Assembly (NCBI GenBank): GCA_947500055.1
Contig: CANMQO010000007.1
Location: 186,001 to 250,000 of the forward strand
Reading direction: 5' to 3'
DNA: 64,000 nt
DNA from: an uncultured Paracoccaceae bacterium
Lineage (GTDB): Bacteria; Pseudomonadota; Alphaproteobacteria; Rhodobacterales; Rhodobacteraceae
The notes beneath the pieces were generated by a model that saw nothing but the letters and a program-made list of their open reading frames with translations, was not told where the DNA came from and did no database searches. Position numbers and translations under genes: made by a program. Below are positions 53,600 through 62,344 of the stretch, piece after piece (the first letter of the stretch is position 1; every line of letters starts with the position of its first letter).

Positions 53600-53940
53600 T
53601 CGGTGACCGCGCAGCAGCCCGTCAGCAGGATTGGGGTCTGGCCGCGTTGTGTCAGAACTTCCGCAGTATAGGGGGCGGTGCCGCATGTTCTTTTGTCGAT
53701 GATTGCGATTGCGGTGTCATTCCGACTGATCAGGGTGAGCGCCTGTGGCCATTCCTGCCCCTCGGCACTGGTCTGATGCGGGATCGTCATTTCACTTTCG
53801 CGCTGGAACTGAAATTGGGCGGTCTCACTGCCGATCTGCAACGTCCAGTCAGGTGCGCTTCCGGCGCAGTTCAATGGGGGCAGCGCCTCAGCAAAGCTGG
53901 TTGAGGGCAGTATTGTCAGCGCAAAGAGGATATGTTTCAT
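53596..53940 (-). CDS. Small exported protein, unknown
   Basis: About 114 residues. Signal peptide HILFALTILPSTSFA cut before EALPPLNC. The mature part is beta-rich with four cysteines (LNCAGSAP, RTCGTAP and CC near the end), suggesting disulfides. I do not recognise a family. Two adjacent ATGs (53940, 53943) are possible starts; the longer frame to 54024 is unlikely because the signal would be internal. Divergent from the metallopeptidase-like gene 67 bases away and coupled to an EamA transporter. Confidence 0.68.
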   Translation of the reverse strand: MKHILFALTILPSTSFAEALPPLNCAGSAPDWTLQIGSETAQFQFQRESEMTIPHQTSAEGQEWPQALTLISRNDTAIAIIDKRTCGTAPYTAEVLTQRGQTPILLTGCCAVTE

Positions 53941-54007
53941 CATGGGCGGAGTAGGGGGCGTTACGGCTGCATTTGCAAGCCCATTTGCGTCGTATTCGGA
54001 GGTGGCA

Positions 54008-54628
54008 ATGTTGATCATGCGCATCGGAATGATCTGGCTTGGTTGGGCAACCTGTGTTGCCGCAGATCCGGTTTCCGATATCGCAAAGGCGGCGGCAGAT
54101 GCTTTTGATCAGATGCCGGATGTCGTGCAGGTCGCCCAAATTGCCGGGCAATGCGGTGCCGATGCAAAGACGAACGGCGACGTCGCATACTGTACAACCC
54201 GGAATGTGATTTTCATCACCGAGGACGCCGCCATGCGTCCCGAGGCGCCTTATCTTGTGGCGCATCTTTATGGGCATGCGGTGCAGGTCCGACATGGGGT
54301 GGCTGATTTTGCGCTGGCCCAGATCAGGGCGCGGCGCGGGGAAGAGCAGATGTTGCGTGGCCTTGTCGCCCGTCAGGTGGATTACATTGCCGGGTTTTTG
54401 ATGGCGCGCAGTGGGCATGCACCGACCCGGCTGGCCGATTGGATGACGCAAGAACCATTTGCCGGCACCCATTGGGGGCGCGATCCATTGCGGATCGGAC
54501 CACAGGTCAGCATCGGGTTGGCGGAGCGCGATATCTGGTTCCAACGCGGTCAGTCCGGCAGCTTGGCGGATTGCGCTGTGGGCGAGTTATCCGCAGATTT
54601 GCCCATTGCGGCCCTAAAAAGCCGATAA
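54008..54628 (+). CDS. Exported protein resembling neutral zinc metallopeptidase with lost HExxH
   Basis: About 206 residues. Signal peptide MRIGMIWLGWATCVAA, then a domain that follows the YpfJ-type neutral zinc metallopeptidase pattern: YCTTRNVIFIT (compare the family's YC..D..VY.D), then VAHLYGHAVQVRHG where the family has HExGHHVQ, then LVARQVDYIAGF where the family has LQADCxAG. The catalytic Glu of HExxH is replaced by Leu (HLYGH), so peptidase activity is unlikely although the metal His pair remains. It may be a scaffold or inhibitor-like relative. The family match is by eye and is the weakest part of the call. Confidence 0.6.
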   Translation: MLIMRIGMIWLGWATCVAADPVSDIAKAAADAFDQMPDVVQVAQIAGQCGADAKTNGDVAYCTTRNVIFITEDAAMRPEAPYLVAHLYGHAVQVRHGVADFALAQIRARRGEEQMLRGLVARQVDYIAGFLMARSGHAPTRLADWMTQEPFAGTHWGRDPLRIGPQVSIGLAERDIWFQRGQSGSLADCAVGELSADLPIAALKSR

Positions 54629-54727
54629 AACTACGGAAATTCTGACTATGCAGGCGCATCTATTCGGCATTTAATCAAACCTGCCGGAGCCGTTGTTTTA
54701 GGTTTTCCGTTGTTACGAGGGTATTTT

Positions 54728-55804
54728 ATGACGACATTTACAGACGCGCAGGGCACCGAATGGCAAATTGACTATGACGGGTGTTTACAGATCCTGCGGC
54801 AATGGGCGCAGGCCAAGGCGCGCACGATATCATTACGTGTGACGACCGACAGCAATTCCATGCAGGAAATCCACTTTGATGCGGGGAAATTCCGCCGGTT
54901 CCGCGAACGGTATTATGATGAGCAGGGTGCTGCATTCAACACGCGCGTGGTTGCGAATGGCCGCGACGCTGTTGGTTTTCTTGCCGCGAAGTACGAGGAG
55001 ATTTCGCAACTGGAGAATCAGGCACAAGCCCAATTTCGCAGGGTCAATTCCCACAACATGCATCAGGTCACCGAAAATGTGACCTTTGGCGAAAACATGG
55101 TCACCGGGTTGCGTTTGGTGCGCGATGTATCCGGTATTATCTTCATGTGCTGCATTCCAGTTGCTGCTGCCTCTGGCTCTCTCAGCCTGGGTGGCGCGAT
55201 GACTGCCCGATTGGCTGGCAGTTTGTTTCAAGGTGCCGGGACATGGCAGGACACGGGCAGCGCGATTGCGGGTCTGGCCAGTGCCAATTTCGCCTTCACC
55301 TCTAGCCTGATGAGCCTGCCGCCCGGTGCCAGCCGGACCGCGCAGATCGTCTTTTCCCTGCATAACACCACCAACACGGTCGTGCGTAACGCCGCGCTCA
55401 GCTATATCACACCGGGGCAGAATACCCGTCCGTTCACCGACACGTTGCGCAGTCAGATGTTGCAGGAACTGGGTGGCCAGCAGGCGGAGCGTATTCTGGG
55501 TGACATCGGTGGAAAACTGGCCACCGCGGTACTTCCGGTTCTGATTGATGCCAGCGGTAGCGCGCAACCGGGGGGCGGCCGCGGCAGTGACCCATTTGCC
55601 GCGTTATCCGGCGTGCCCAGTTCGATGCGGGCGGATGCCGCCCGTGCATGGATGGAAGAACGCCGGGCCGCACAAAACCGCGCGGCGGCTGAACTGGCCT
55701 GGACCCAGACGCCGTTTTATCGGTTCATGGCCAGTGGTGATCAGCGGGACCTGCTGACCAATAGTCAGCAATTCATCAACGATAATCTGTTACGCCCGAC
55801 TTAA
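54728..55804 (+). CDS. Unrecognised 358-residue protein with hydrophobic Gly/Ala-rich centre
   Basis: Starts MTTFTDAQGTEWQIDYDG, with GAGGG six bases before the ATG. No signal peptide. Residues 1-115 look soluble and mixed alpha/beta; a heptad-like helix covers ~80-105 (AAKYEEISQLENQAQAQF). Residues ~125-200 are hydrophobic and small-residue rich (SGIIFMCCIPVAAASGSLSL; AGSLFQGAGTWQDTGSAIAG). The C-terminal third is polar, with a Gly/Ser/Pro linker (GSAQPGGGRGSDPF) and a helical end. I know no family with this layout. A membrane-inserting or secreted effector-like protein is possible, but no secretion or immunity gene is adjacent. Confidence 0.65.
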   Translation: MTTFTDAQGTEWQIDYDGCLQILRQWAQAKARTISLRVTTDSNSMQEIHFDAGKFRRFRERYYDEQGAAFNTRVVANGRDAVGFLAAKYEEISQLENQAQAQFRRVNSHNMHQVTENVTFGENMVTGLRLVRDVSGIIFMCCIPVAAASGSLSLGGAMTARLAGSLFQGAGTWQDTGSAIAGLASANFAFTSSLMSLPPGASRTAQIVFSLHNTTNTVVRNAALSYITPGQNTRPFTDTLRSQMLQELGGQQAERILGDIGGKLATAVLPVLIDASGSAQPGGGRGSDPFAALSGVPSSMRADAARAWMEERRAAQNRAAAELAWTQTPFYRFMASGDQRDLLTNSQQFINDNLLRPT

Positions 55805-56229
55805 CCAATAGTCTTACCAGGGCAAAGAGGCAGCGGGCCGGTTTCGTCGCATCATCCCGACTGACACGACACCAACTGCGCGAGACGACGGCAAGATGCG
55901 CCCGTACTCATGTCATCAAACGGGGCGTTCTGGAAAGAGACCGGCTTTGTGCCGATATGGCAACGCGGGATCGGCTGAAACTGCGCATGTTTAAACACTC
56001 TATATTTTAGATGAGGTTTTATGCGTTGAACACTTGGTTTTCTGATGCTCAACGGTTAATCTATTGTTAATATTGTTCTGCTCTGGTCGTTTTATTAACC
56101 AAGGGCGCGGCCAAAAGCGGCTTTCGCTGCTTTGACGCCAATGAATGGTTTTGCACCGGATTTCTGGTGCGGCGGTCCTGCATGTTGTTGTGATCGTTTT
56201 GGTTTGAGTTAGTTTGGGTAGCGTTTGGC
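55805..56229. other. AT-rich intergenic stretch before the Hint gene
   Basis: 425 bases with no supported gene. The part from about 55985 to 56100 is notably AT-rich (GTTAATCTATTGTTAATATTG, TTATTAACC) and likely holds the promoter of the Hint-domain gene. Minus-strand frames here are short and lack domains. Confidence 0.5.
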
Positions 56230-56883
56230 ATGACGATTATGAAAAGAAATTTTGCGGCAAATCCGCATGAGACCGAATCCGATTTTGCGCGGATCGTGCC
56301 ATGCTTCACCCCCGGCACGCGCATCGCGACCCCAAAGGGTGAACGTCTGGTTGAAACACTGACTGTTGGTGATCGTGTTCTGACCCGTGACCACGGCATA
56401 CAAAGCATTGTTTGGGCCGGTCATCGGAACCTGCCTGCCAATGAGCTGAAAACATCGCCCGGACTGCGCCCGATTCTGATCCGCGCGGGCAGCCTGGGCA
56501 ACAACCTGCCTGAACGCGATATGCTGGTGTCACCGCAACACCGGATGCTGGTTGTCTCGGAACTGGCGCGCAAGCATTTCGGCGAGGTTGAGGTGCTGGT
56601 TGCGGCCAAGGATATGACAAAAATGCCCGGCATCGACGCGGTCAATGTCCCGGGCACGACGTATCTGCATTTCATGTTCGACAAACACCAGATCGTGTTG
56701 GCCGACGGCACTTGGACAGAAAGTTTTCAGCCAAATGACTATGCGCTGAAAGGTGTTGTGCCTGAGCAGCGCCAGGAGTTGTTTCAGATTTGCCCATCAC
56801 TGGCGACCCAGGAAGGCGCCAAACGCTTTGGCGCGGCACGCAAGGCCTTGCGCCGTGTCGAATCGATGCTGCTTTTCAAGTAG
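56230..56883 (+). CDS. Hint-domain (hedgehog/intein-like) protein
   Basis: 217 residues. The Hint module starts at PCFTPGTRIATPKGERLVETLTVGDRV (in part), with the Cys that begins Hint domains at about residue 25, followed by VLTRDHGIQSIVWAG and SPQHRML. Downstream YLHFMFDKHQIVLADGTWTESF is also typical of the roseobacter Hint group. Full Hint proteins often carry calcium-binding repeats in front; here only ~24 residues precede the Cys, so it is nearly a stand-alone module. There is no signal peptide. A self-cleaving role is possible, function unknown. Ends with an 8-base antiparallel overlap on the next gene. Confidence 0.82.
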   Translation: MTIMKRNFAANPHETESDFARIVPCFTPGTRIATPKGERLVETLTVGDRVLTRDHGIQSIVWAGHRNLPANELKTSPGLRPILIRAGSLGNNLPERDMLVSPQHRMLVVSELARKHFGEVEVLVAAKDMTKMPGIDAVNVPGTTYLHFMFDKHQIVLADGTWTESFQPNDYALKGVVPEQRQELFQICPSLATQEGAKRFGAARKALRRVESMLLFK

Positions 56884-57469
56884 GGTTCTTTCGCCGCCAC
56901 CGCGCCCAATCTTCCGGTGTATCCAGATCGTACCGCGCCCGGTCATCGGAAAAGCGCGTCAGATGGGTTTGTTGGACGAGCGGTCGGACAAGGGCCTCGC
57001 CACCGCCATCGCCACTGATATCGCCAAATGCGGGTCGCAAACTGCCATCAAAGATAATCGGGTGGCCGGGCTTACCTGTCGCTGTTGCCCCACGCCAGAT
57101 CAGATGATCCGGGTGCGCGACATGTGCGGCAAAAATTGCCTGCATATCCGCCGCCCCGATATCGATCAGATCACCCAGAAGGATCATGAATGCCCCGGTG
57201 CCGGGCAGTTGCGTCACGGCACCGCGCATGGTGCCTGACATGCCTTCGGCGGATTCGGGGATAAACAGCTTTGTCACATCCAGGCCGTCGATGGCCGGAA
57301 CCCGCGGATGGGATGGGTCGGGCAGGGCGACAAAAACCGGGTGCCCTGTTGCCGTCGCCCGCTGCACCTGTCTGCGCAACAGAGGCACGCCACCCACATC
57401 CTGCAGCAATTTATCCGCGCCGCGCATGCGTGTTGAGCCACCGGCGGCAAGGATCAGGATCGGGATCAT
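56876..57469 (-). CDS. MobA/MocA-like nucleotidyltransferase
   Basis: 197 residues. The N-terminal signature is LAAGGSTRMRGADKLLQDVGG, as in molybdenum cofactor cytidylyl- and guanylyltransferases and related NTP transferases. LLGDLIDIGAADM supplies the acidic metal site, and KPGHPIIFDGSLRP is a later family block. Its start overlaps the stop of the DMGDH-like gene by four bases. It could modify a molybdenum cofactor (MocA) or another phospho-substrate; the partner gene is a flavoenzyme that needs no molybdenum, so the metabolic link is unclear. Confidence 0.82.
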   Translation of the reverse strand: MIPILILAAGGSTRMRGADKLLQDVGGVPLLRRQVQRATATGHPVFVALPDPSHPRVPAIDGLDVTKLFIPESAEGMSGTMRGAVTQLPGTGAFMILLGDLIDIGAADMQAIFAAHVAHPDHLIWRGATATGKPGHPIIFDGSLRPAFGDISGDGGGEALVRPLVQQTHLTRFSDDRARYDLDTPEDWARWRRKNPT

Positions 57470-59874
57470 CCGCGTAGCACGGTGCCATCCGGATCAAATA
57501 ATGGTGTCATGATCCGTTTGGCAGGGCGTAGCTGGCCCATGATTTCAATCTCGACTTCCAGATCATCGCTTGCCGCATTGCGTGGGATCAACGCCATCGC
57601 AACTGATTTACCGGCATGGTGCGAGTAGCCGCCGGAGGTGCAGAAACCCTGCACCTTACCGTCAATAAACACAGGTTCGTAGGCCACGACATCGGCGTCA
57701 TCTGCATCTACCTCGAACGTCACCAATGTGCGGGCCGGGGGATTGGCCCGCTCGGCCTCAGCCGCCGCGCGCCCGATGAAGTCAGTGTTTTTGCTGAAGC
57801 TGATAAATCGATCCATGCCGGTTTCGGCAGCTGTGTAATCAGGTGAGAATTCAGAGAGCCAGGAGCCGAAAAACCGATCCAGCCGCAGAGACATCATCGC
57901 CCGCATCCCAAAGGGGGCGATCCCCAGCGGTCGTCCGGCTTGCCAGAGCGTCCACCAAAGCTGCCGCTGATCCATCGGATCGCAGTAAATCTCATACCCC
58001 AGATCGCCGGTATAGCTGACCCGCTGTACGATGCAGGCGACCTGTCCGATCGTTACCCGGCGCACATCAAGAAAGCAGATGTCGTCGATATTGTCGCGCG
58101 TGCATGCCCGCAGCAGATCGCGCGATTTCGGTCCGGCAATCTGAAAGCCGGTGCGCTTGTCGGAGATATTGTCGACCAGGCAATCTCGCCCCGGGTTTTG
58201 CAGGAACCAACGGTGATGCACCTCTTGCGCGCCGTAGCTGGCGGTGAGTTGGAATTCGGTGTCAGAGAGGCAAGAAACGGTAAAATCGCCCATCAGCCGC
58301 CCCTTGGGTGATAGCATCGGTGTCAGTGACATGCGGCCCGGTGCCGGGATACGGCCTGCCATGATCCGGTCAAGCCAAGCACGCGCGCCGGTGCCGGTAA
58401 CGCTGAACTTCCCGAAATTCTGTACCTCGTTGATACCAACGCCGCTACGCACGGCCTTGACCTCTCGCGCTGTGGCATCCCATGCGTCAGAGCGGCGGAA
58501 AGTCGGGGTTTCATAAGCCGGATCAGTGTCATGGGCGAAGTAGTTCACAACCTCCAACCCGAACTGGTGTCCCCAAACGGCGCCAAGGTCGCTGAAGATA
58601 TCGTACATCGGCGTGGTCCGGTGCGGCCTTGCCGCTGGCAACTCTTCGTTCGGGTAGCTGACGGAAAAACGGTTCTGATAATTTTCGATCACCTTGGGGC
58701 GCGTGTAGCCCGGGGTGATCCATTTGCCGTAGCGGGCGACGTCGAGTGCTGTGACATCGCGTTCGCATTCACCTTCGATCATCCATTGCGCTAGCATCAG
58801 GCCAACCCCGCCGCCCTGGCTGAACCCGGCCATCACACCGCAGGCCGACCAGTAGTTCTGCACCCCAGGCACTGGCCCAACCAGCGGATTACCGTCGGGT
58901 GCAAAGGTGAAGGGGCCGTGGATCACCGATTTGACGCCTGCCGTGGCGAGGACGGGAAAGCGATTATAGGCAAACTCGATGGAGGCTTCGACCTTGTCCA
59001 GATCATCAGGCAGCAGTTCATGCCCGAAATCCCATGGCGTGCCGTCCACCGCCCATGGTTTACAGGGTTTTTCGTAGAACCCGATGCACAACCCGCGCCC
59101 TTCCTGCCGCAGATAGCTTTCGCCAGCCGGGTCCATCACATGGGGGTGTTCGCTGTCGCGGTTATAGATTTCCGGGATGTCGTCGGTGACAATGTATTGG
59201 TGTTCCATCGGGTGAAGCGGTGTATAGATGCCTGCCATGGCGCCCACCTCCCGCGCCCAAAGCCCGCCAGCATTGACGACGTGTTCGGCGTGGATCGTCC
59301 CCTTTTCGGTGACCACATCCCATGTGCCATCCGCGCGCTGATTGGTTTCAACCACCTTGCAATGGGTTTCAATCGTGGCGCCCCCCATCCGCGCGGCTTT
59401 CGCATAGGCATGTGTGGTGCCGGATGGGTCAAGATGCCCATCAAGCGGGTCATAAAGCGCACCAACGATGCCGTCGAGATTGGTGATGGGTGCGATTTTC
59501 GCGATTTCTTCAGGCCCAACGATTTCGGTTTCCAGCCCCATATACCGGTGCTTGGCCCGTTCAGCGACCAGCATATCGAACCGATCCTGATTGTCGGCGA
59601 GTGTCACGCCACCAACATGGTGCAGGCCACAAGACATGCCGGTGATTTCTTCTAACTCTTTATAAAGTTTGATTGTATAGCCCTGCAGCGCAGCCATGTT
59701 GGTGTCGCCGTTGAGCGTGTGAAATCCACCCGCCGCGTGCCACGTGGACCCTGATGTCAGCTCTGACCGTTCGATCAGCATCACATCGGACCAGCCGAGT
59801 TTGGTCAGATGATAAAGGACCGAACATCCAACAACGCCGCCGCCGATTACGGCGACACGAGTGGTGGTTTTCAT
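57466..59874 (-). CDS. Dimethylglycine/sarcosine dehydrogenase-like FAD-GcvT fusion
   Basis: 802 residues. Residues ~5-390 are a DAO-type FAD domain: IGGGVVGCS at 10-18 and SGSTWHAAGG, whose His is the covalent FAD attachment site in the family. A middle FAO domain follows (~395-445), then a GcvT folate-binding domain (~450-800; QNFGKFSVTG, RVSYTGDLGYEIY). Such enzymes demethylate dimethylglycine or sarcosine and pass the carbon to tetrahydrofolate. GGAG lies seven bases before the ATG. No signal peptide. Choosing between the two substrates is not possible by eye; paralogues are common in marine roseobacters. Confidence 0.9.
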   Translation of the reverse strand: MKTTTRVAVIGGGVVGCSVLYHLTKLGWSDVMLIERSELTSGSTWHAAGGFHTLNGDTNMAALQGYTIKLYKELEEITGMSCGLHHVGGVTLADNQDRFDMLVAERAKHRYMGLETEIVGPEEIAKIAPITNLDGIVGALYDPLDGHLDPSGTTHAYAKAARMGGATIETHCKVVETNQRADGTWDVVTEKGTIHAEHVVNAGGLWAREVGAMAGIYTPLHPMEHQYIVTDDIPEIYNRDSEHPHVMDPAGESYLRQEGRGLCIGFYEKPCKPWAVDGTPWDFGHELLPDDLDKVEASIEFAYNRFPVLATAGVKSVIHGPFTFAPDGNPLVGPVPGVQNYWSACGVMAGFSQGGGVGLMLAQWMIEGECERDVTALDVARYGKWITPGYTRPKVIENYQNRFSVSYPNEELPAARPHRTTPMYDIFSDLGAVWGHQFGLEVVNYFAHDTDPAYETPTFRRSDAWDATAREVKAVRSGVGINEVQNFGKFSVTGTGARAWLDRIMAGRIPAPGRMSLTPMLSPKGRLMGDFTVSCLSDTEFQLTASYGAQEVHHRWFLQNPGRDCLVDNISDKRTGFQIAGPKSRDLLRACTRDNIDDICFLDVRRVTIGQVACIVQRVSYTGDLGYEIYCDPMDQRQLWWTLWQAGRPLGIAPFGMRAMMSLRLDRFFGSWLSEFSPDYTAAETGMDRFISFSKNTDFIGRAAAEAERANPPARTLVTFEVDADDADVVAYEPVFIDGKVQGFCTSGGYSHHAGKSVAMALIPRNAASDDLEVEIEIMGQLRPAKRIMTPLFDPDGTVLRG

Positions 59875-59971
59875 GGGCGCACTCCATTCCTGCTTTGTCT
59901 ATAACATGCAGTGCGCCGATGCGGTTGCCTTGGCTTGTCGCGACAGATCGTGTCGCAAAAAGCCAATGCGC

Positions 59972-60529
59972 TTAGGGAATGATCCGCGTGTATTTGATGC
60001 CCTCAAGGCTGGCCCCGATGCGCAGACCGGTCTGGGCAAAGTTCACCGCGATGACAGGTGCCAGCGATGTTGTCGTTTCCGCCCGCAGGCTGTCGCCCTG
60101 ATCGCTGACGGCATATTCCAGATCCGCACCTGCGGCCCAGCCGGGGCCACGGCGGAATTCCAAAAGCGCCTCTTCAGTCATGAAGAACAGGACCGAGCTG
60201 AACTGCTGTGCCCCGATTTGCAGACCCGCGCTGCCTAATGTGGCGGAGTAATAATCAACGGTTGAGGGTCCAATCCGCAATGCGCCACGCCCAAAACCAC
60301 CGCCAAAGCCAAGGCCTGCCTCGGTGATCAATGGCATGACCAACATACCCGCCGCCCGGTCGCTGAGACCACGCGTGCCAGGGTAGGTATTATACATAAA
60401 ATTCAACGTGCTATCGACACGCGCATCAATCGTTGCGGCCCCAGCGCCGCCAATGCCGTTGCCGCAGGCTGCCAATGTCGTGGATGCCAATGCACCAAGC
60501 GCGAAGCTGCGCCGAGAGAAACTGCTCAT
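59972..60529 (-). CDS. SYLF-domain (YSC84-like) lipoprotein
   Basis: 185 residues. The N-terminus SFSRRSFALGALASTTLAACG carries an RR pair and a lipobox (LAAC), so the mature protein is probably lipid-anchored. The body fits the SYLF lipid-binding domain: GMLVMPLITEAGLGFGGGFGRGAL, DYYSATLGSAGLQIGAQ and VLFFMTEEALLEF (each in part). Found in many alphaproteobacteria; role at the envelope unknown. It lies alone between the DMGDH-like gene and hemB, all on the minus strand. Confidence 0.82.
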   Translation of the reverse strand: MSSFSRRSFALGALASTTLAACGNGIGGAGAATIDARVDSTLNFMYNTYPGTRGLSDRAAGMLVMPLITEAGLGFGGGFGRGALRIGPSTVDYYSATLGSAGLQIGAQQFSSVLFFMTEEALLEFRRGPGWAAGADLEYAVSDQGDSLRAETTTSLAPVIAVNFAQTGLRIGASLEGIKYTRIIP

Positions 60530-60658
60530 GATTTTTCCGCCTTATCTGCCTGTGTAAGGGCGTTTGTCGCCCTCTTTGTATAAGACCAATATAGGCAAAT
60601 GCTGCCGCAGTGTCACGCGGTTTGGGGGCGTGCGGCCCGACTGTTCGACCACGCCATT

Positions 60659-61660
60659 TTAACGACTGTTCAGTAATCTGGCCGCGGCAGGGGCGAAATA
60701 GGTCAGGATGCCGTCGCAGCCCGCCCGTTTGAAGCCAAGAAGGCTTTCCATCATTACCTTTTCCCCATCGAGCCAGCCATTTTGCGCGGCTGCCTGCAGC
60801 ATCGCGTATTCGCCGCTTACCTGATAAGCGTAGGTTGGCACGCCGAATGTGTCTTTGACCCGCCGACAGATATCCAGATAAGGCATGCCGGGTTTGACCA
60901 TGATCATGTCGGCCCCTTCGTTCAGATCGCGTTCGACCAGCCGCATCGCCTCGTCCGAATTTCCCGGGTCCATTTGATAGGTGTTCTTGTCGCCGATCAG
61001 CGCCGCTGACGCCCCGACCGCATCGCGGAATGGTCCGTAGAAGGCCGAGGCGTATTTGGCGGTGTAGCTGAGGATCGCCACATTCTGGTGCCCTTCGGAT
61101 TCCAACGCGGCCCTGATCGCGCCGATCCGCCCGTCCATCATGTCGGAGGGCCCGAGGATATCTGCCCCTGCCTCTGCCTGCGCGAGGCCCATTTTCACCA
61201 ATGCCGCGACCGTGCGGTCATTGACGATCTCGCCATTTTCGACAAAGCCGTCATGACCGTTGATGTTGTAGGGATCGAGGGCAATATCCGTCATCACGGC
61301 GATTTCCGGGGCCGCATCCTTGATCGCGCGGATCGCCTGATTGGTCAGGTTATCGGGATCCCAGGCCATGGCACAATCCTCGGTCCGGGATTCCATCCCT
61401 GTGTAGGGAAAGATGCAGATCGCCGGGATGCCAAGGCTTTCCGCCTCTTTCGCGGCCAATGCGATGCGGTCAACGGTTTTGCGCGTGACGCCGGGCATCG
61501 AGGCTACAGGCGTTTCGTCATCTTTCCCATCCATCACAAAAACCGGCCAGATCAGATCATCCACATGCAGCGTATGCTGTCGCGCCAAGGCGCGCATGGC
61601 CGGTGATTTACGCATCCGGCGCAGCCGTGCGGCAGGGAAGGGGGCAACGGTCGGTTTCAT
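60659..61660 (-). CDS. hemB: Delta-aminolevulinic acid dehydratase (porphobilinogen synthase)
   Basis: 333 residues. It condenses two ALA molecules for haem, chlorophyll and cobalamin. The Schiff-base lysines are Lys202 (SYTAKYASAFYGPFRDA) and Lys256 (MVKPGMPYLD). The metal loop reads DIALDPYNINGHDG, without the cysteines of zinc enzymes, as in Mg2+-dependent alphaproteobacterial HemB. AAAGGTG stands six bases before the ATG at 61660; 24 further codons are open upstream but not needed. Confidence 0.95.
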   Translation of the reverse strand: MKPTVAPFPAARLRRMRKSPAMRALARQHTLHVDDLIWPVFVMDGKDDETPVASMPGVTRKTVDRIALAAKEAESLGIPAICIFPYTGMESRTEDCAMAWDPDNLTNQAIRAIKDAAPEIAVMTDIALDPYNINGHDGFVENGEIVNDRTVAALVKMGLAQAEAGADILGPSDMMDGRIGAIRAALESEGHQNVAILSYTAKYASAFYGPFRDAVGASAALIGDKNTYQMDPGNSDEAMRLVERDLNEGADMIMVKPGMPYLDICRRVKDTFGVPTYAYQVSGEYAMLQAAAQNGWLDGEKVMMESLLGFKRAGCDGILTYFAPAAARLLNSR

Positions 61661-61780
61661 CGGTTCACCTTTTGCATTTACCAAATCTTGGTTGCATGGA
61701 TTTTGACCTATCACAAGTCTGGGCATTCCCATTGCGGCCCGCTAGTGTCCCCCAAAACCAAGGCCACGGGTGGGACCGCA

Positions 61781-62305
61781 GTGAATTGGAATGACGCGAT
61801 TTTTCAGGTGATAAGCCTGCATACGTTTTCAAACGTATGGTATTGGCTGGCCGTTGCTGTGACCTGGTCCATGGTGTGCCATTGGATCCTTGGTGTGCCG
61901 TTTGACATGATCTATCGCGCCCGACGTGAAAACGAGGATGCCGCCGCTGATCTTGAGGCGATGGTGGCCATTAATGTCCGCCGTTTGACCACGATCACGG
62001 ATATTGCCGGATTATGGATCATGGGATTCATCGCATTTAGCCTGAGCGCCTTGATGATGGCCGGGTTCTATTATGGGTTTGAGTTGGCCCAGGGTCTTTT
62101 CTGTCTTGGTCTGCCGTTGACGGTGACAGGTCTCATCTCTCTGGCCCAAAGTCGGGCATTTGCGGCAAATCAGCCGACCGGTCCGGCATTGCTCGCGGCG
62201 CTGATGCGTTTGCGCCTGGTCTTTCAACTCATCGCGATGATTTCGATTTTCATGACGGCCATGTATGGCATGTATCGTAATCTTTCCCTGCCGCTTGGCT
62301 TTTGA
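61781..62305 (+). CDS. Conserved-looking four-helix membrane protein, unknown
   Basis: About 174 residues from a GTG at 61781, with GGGTGGGA upstream. Helices lie near 20-40 (VWYWLAVAVTWSMVCHWILG), 75-100, 105-125 and 145-165. The cytosolic loop RARRENEDAAADLEAMVAINVRR is charged. I recognise no named family. The frame is open upstream to 61688 but that part is not membrane- or domain-like. It is 39 bases ahead of mfd on the same strand. Confidence 0.72.
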   Translation: MNWNDAIFQVISLHTFSNVWYWLAVAVTWSMVCHWILGVPFDMIYRARRENEDAAADLEAMVAINVRRLTTITDIAGLWIMGFIAFSLSALMMAGFYYGFELAQGLFCLGLPLTVTGLISLAQSRAFAANQPTGPALLAALMRLRLVFQLIAMISIFMTAMYGMYRNLSLPLGF

Positions 62306-62344
62306 CTGGTTGACACACCGAAACTTCGCGGTAGGTCGTGATCC

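Noticed and set aside
55852..56408. Two minus-strand frames upstream of and across the Hint gene
   Set aside because: Short, no ribosome site, no domain; the second is mostly antisense to the Hint gene.
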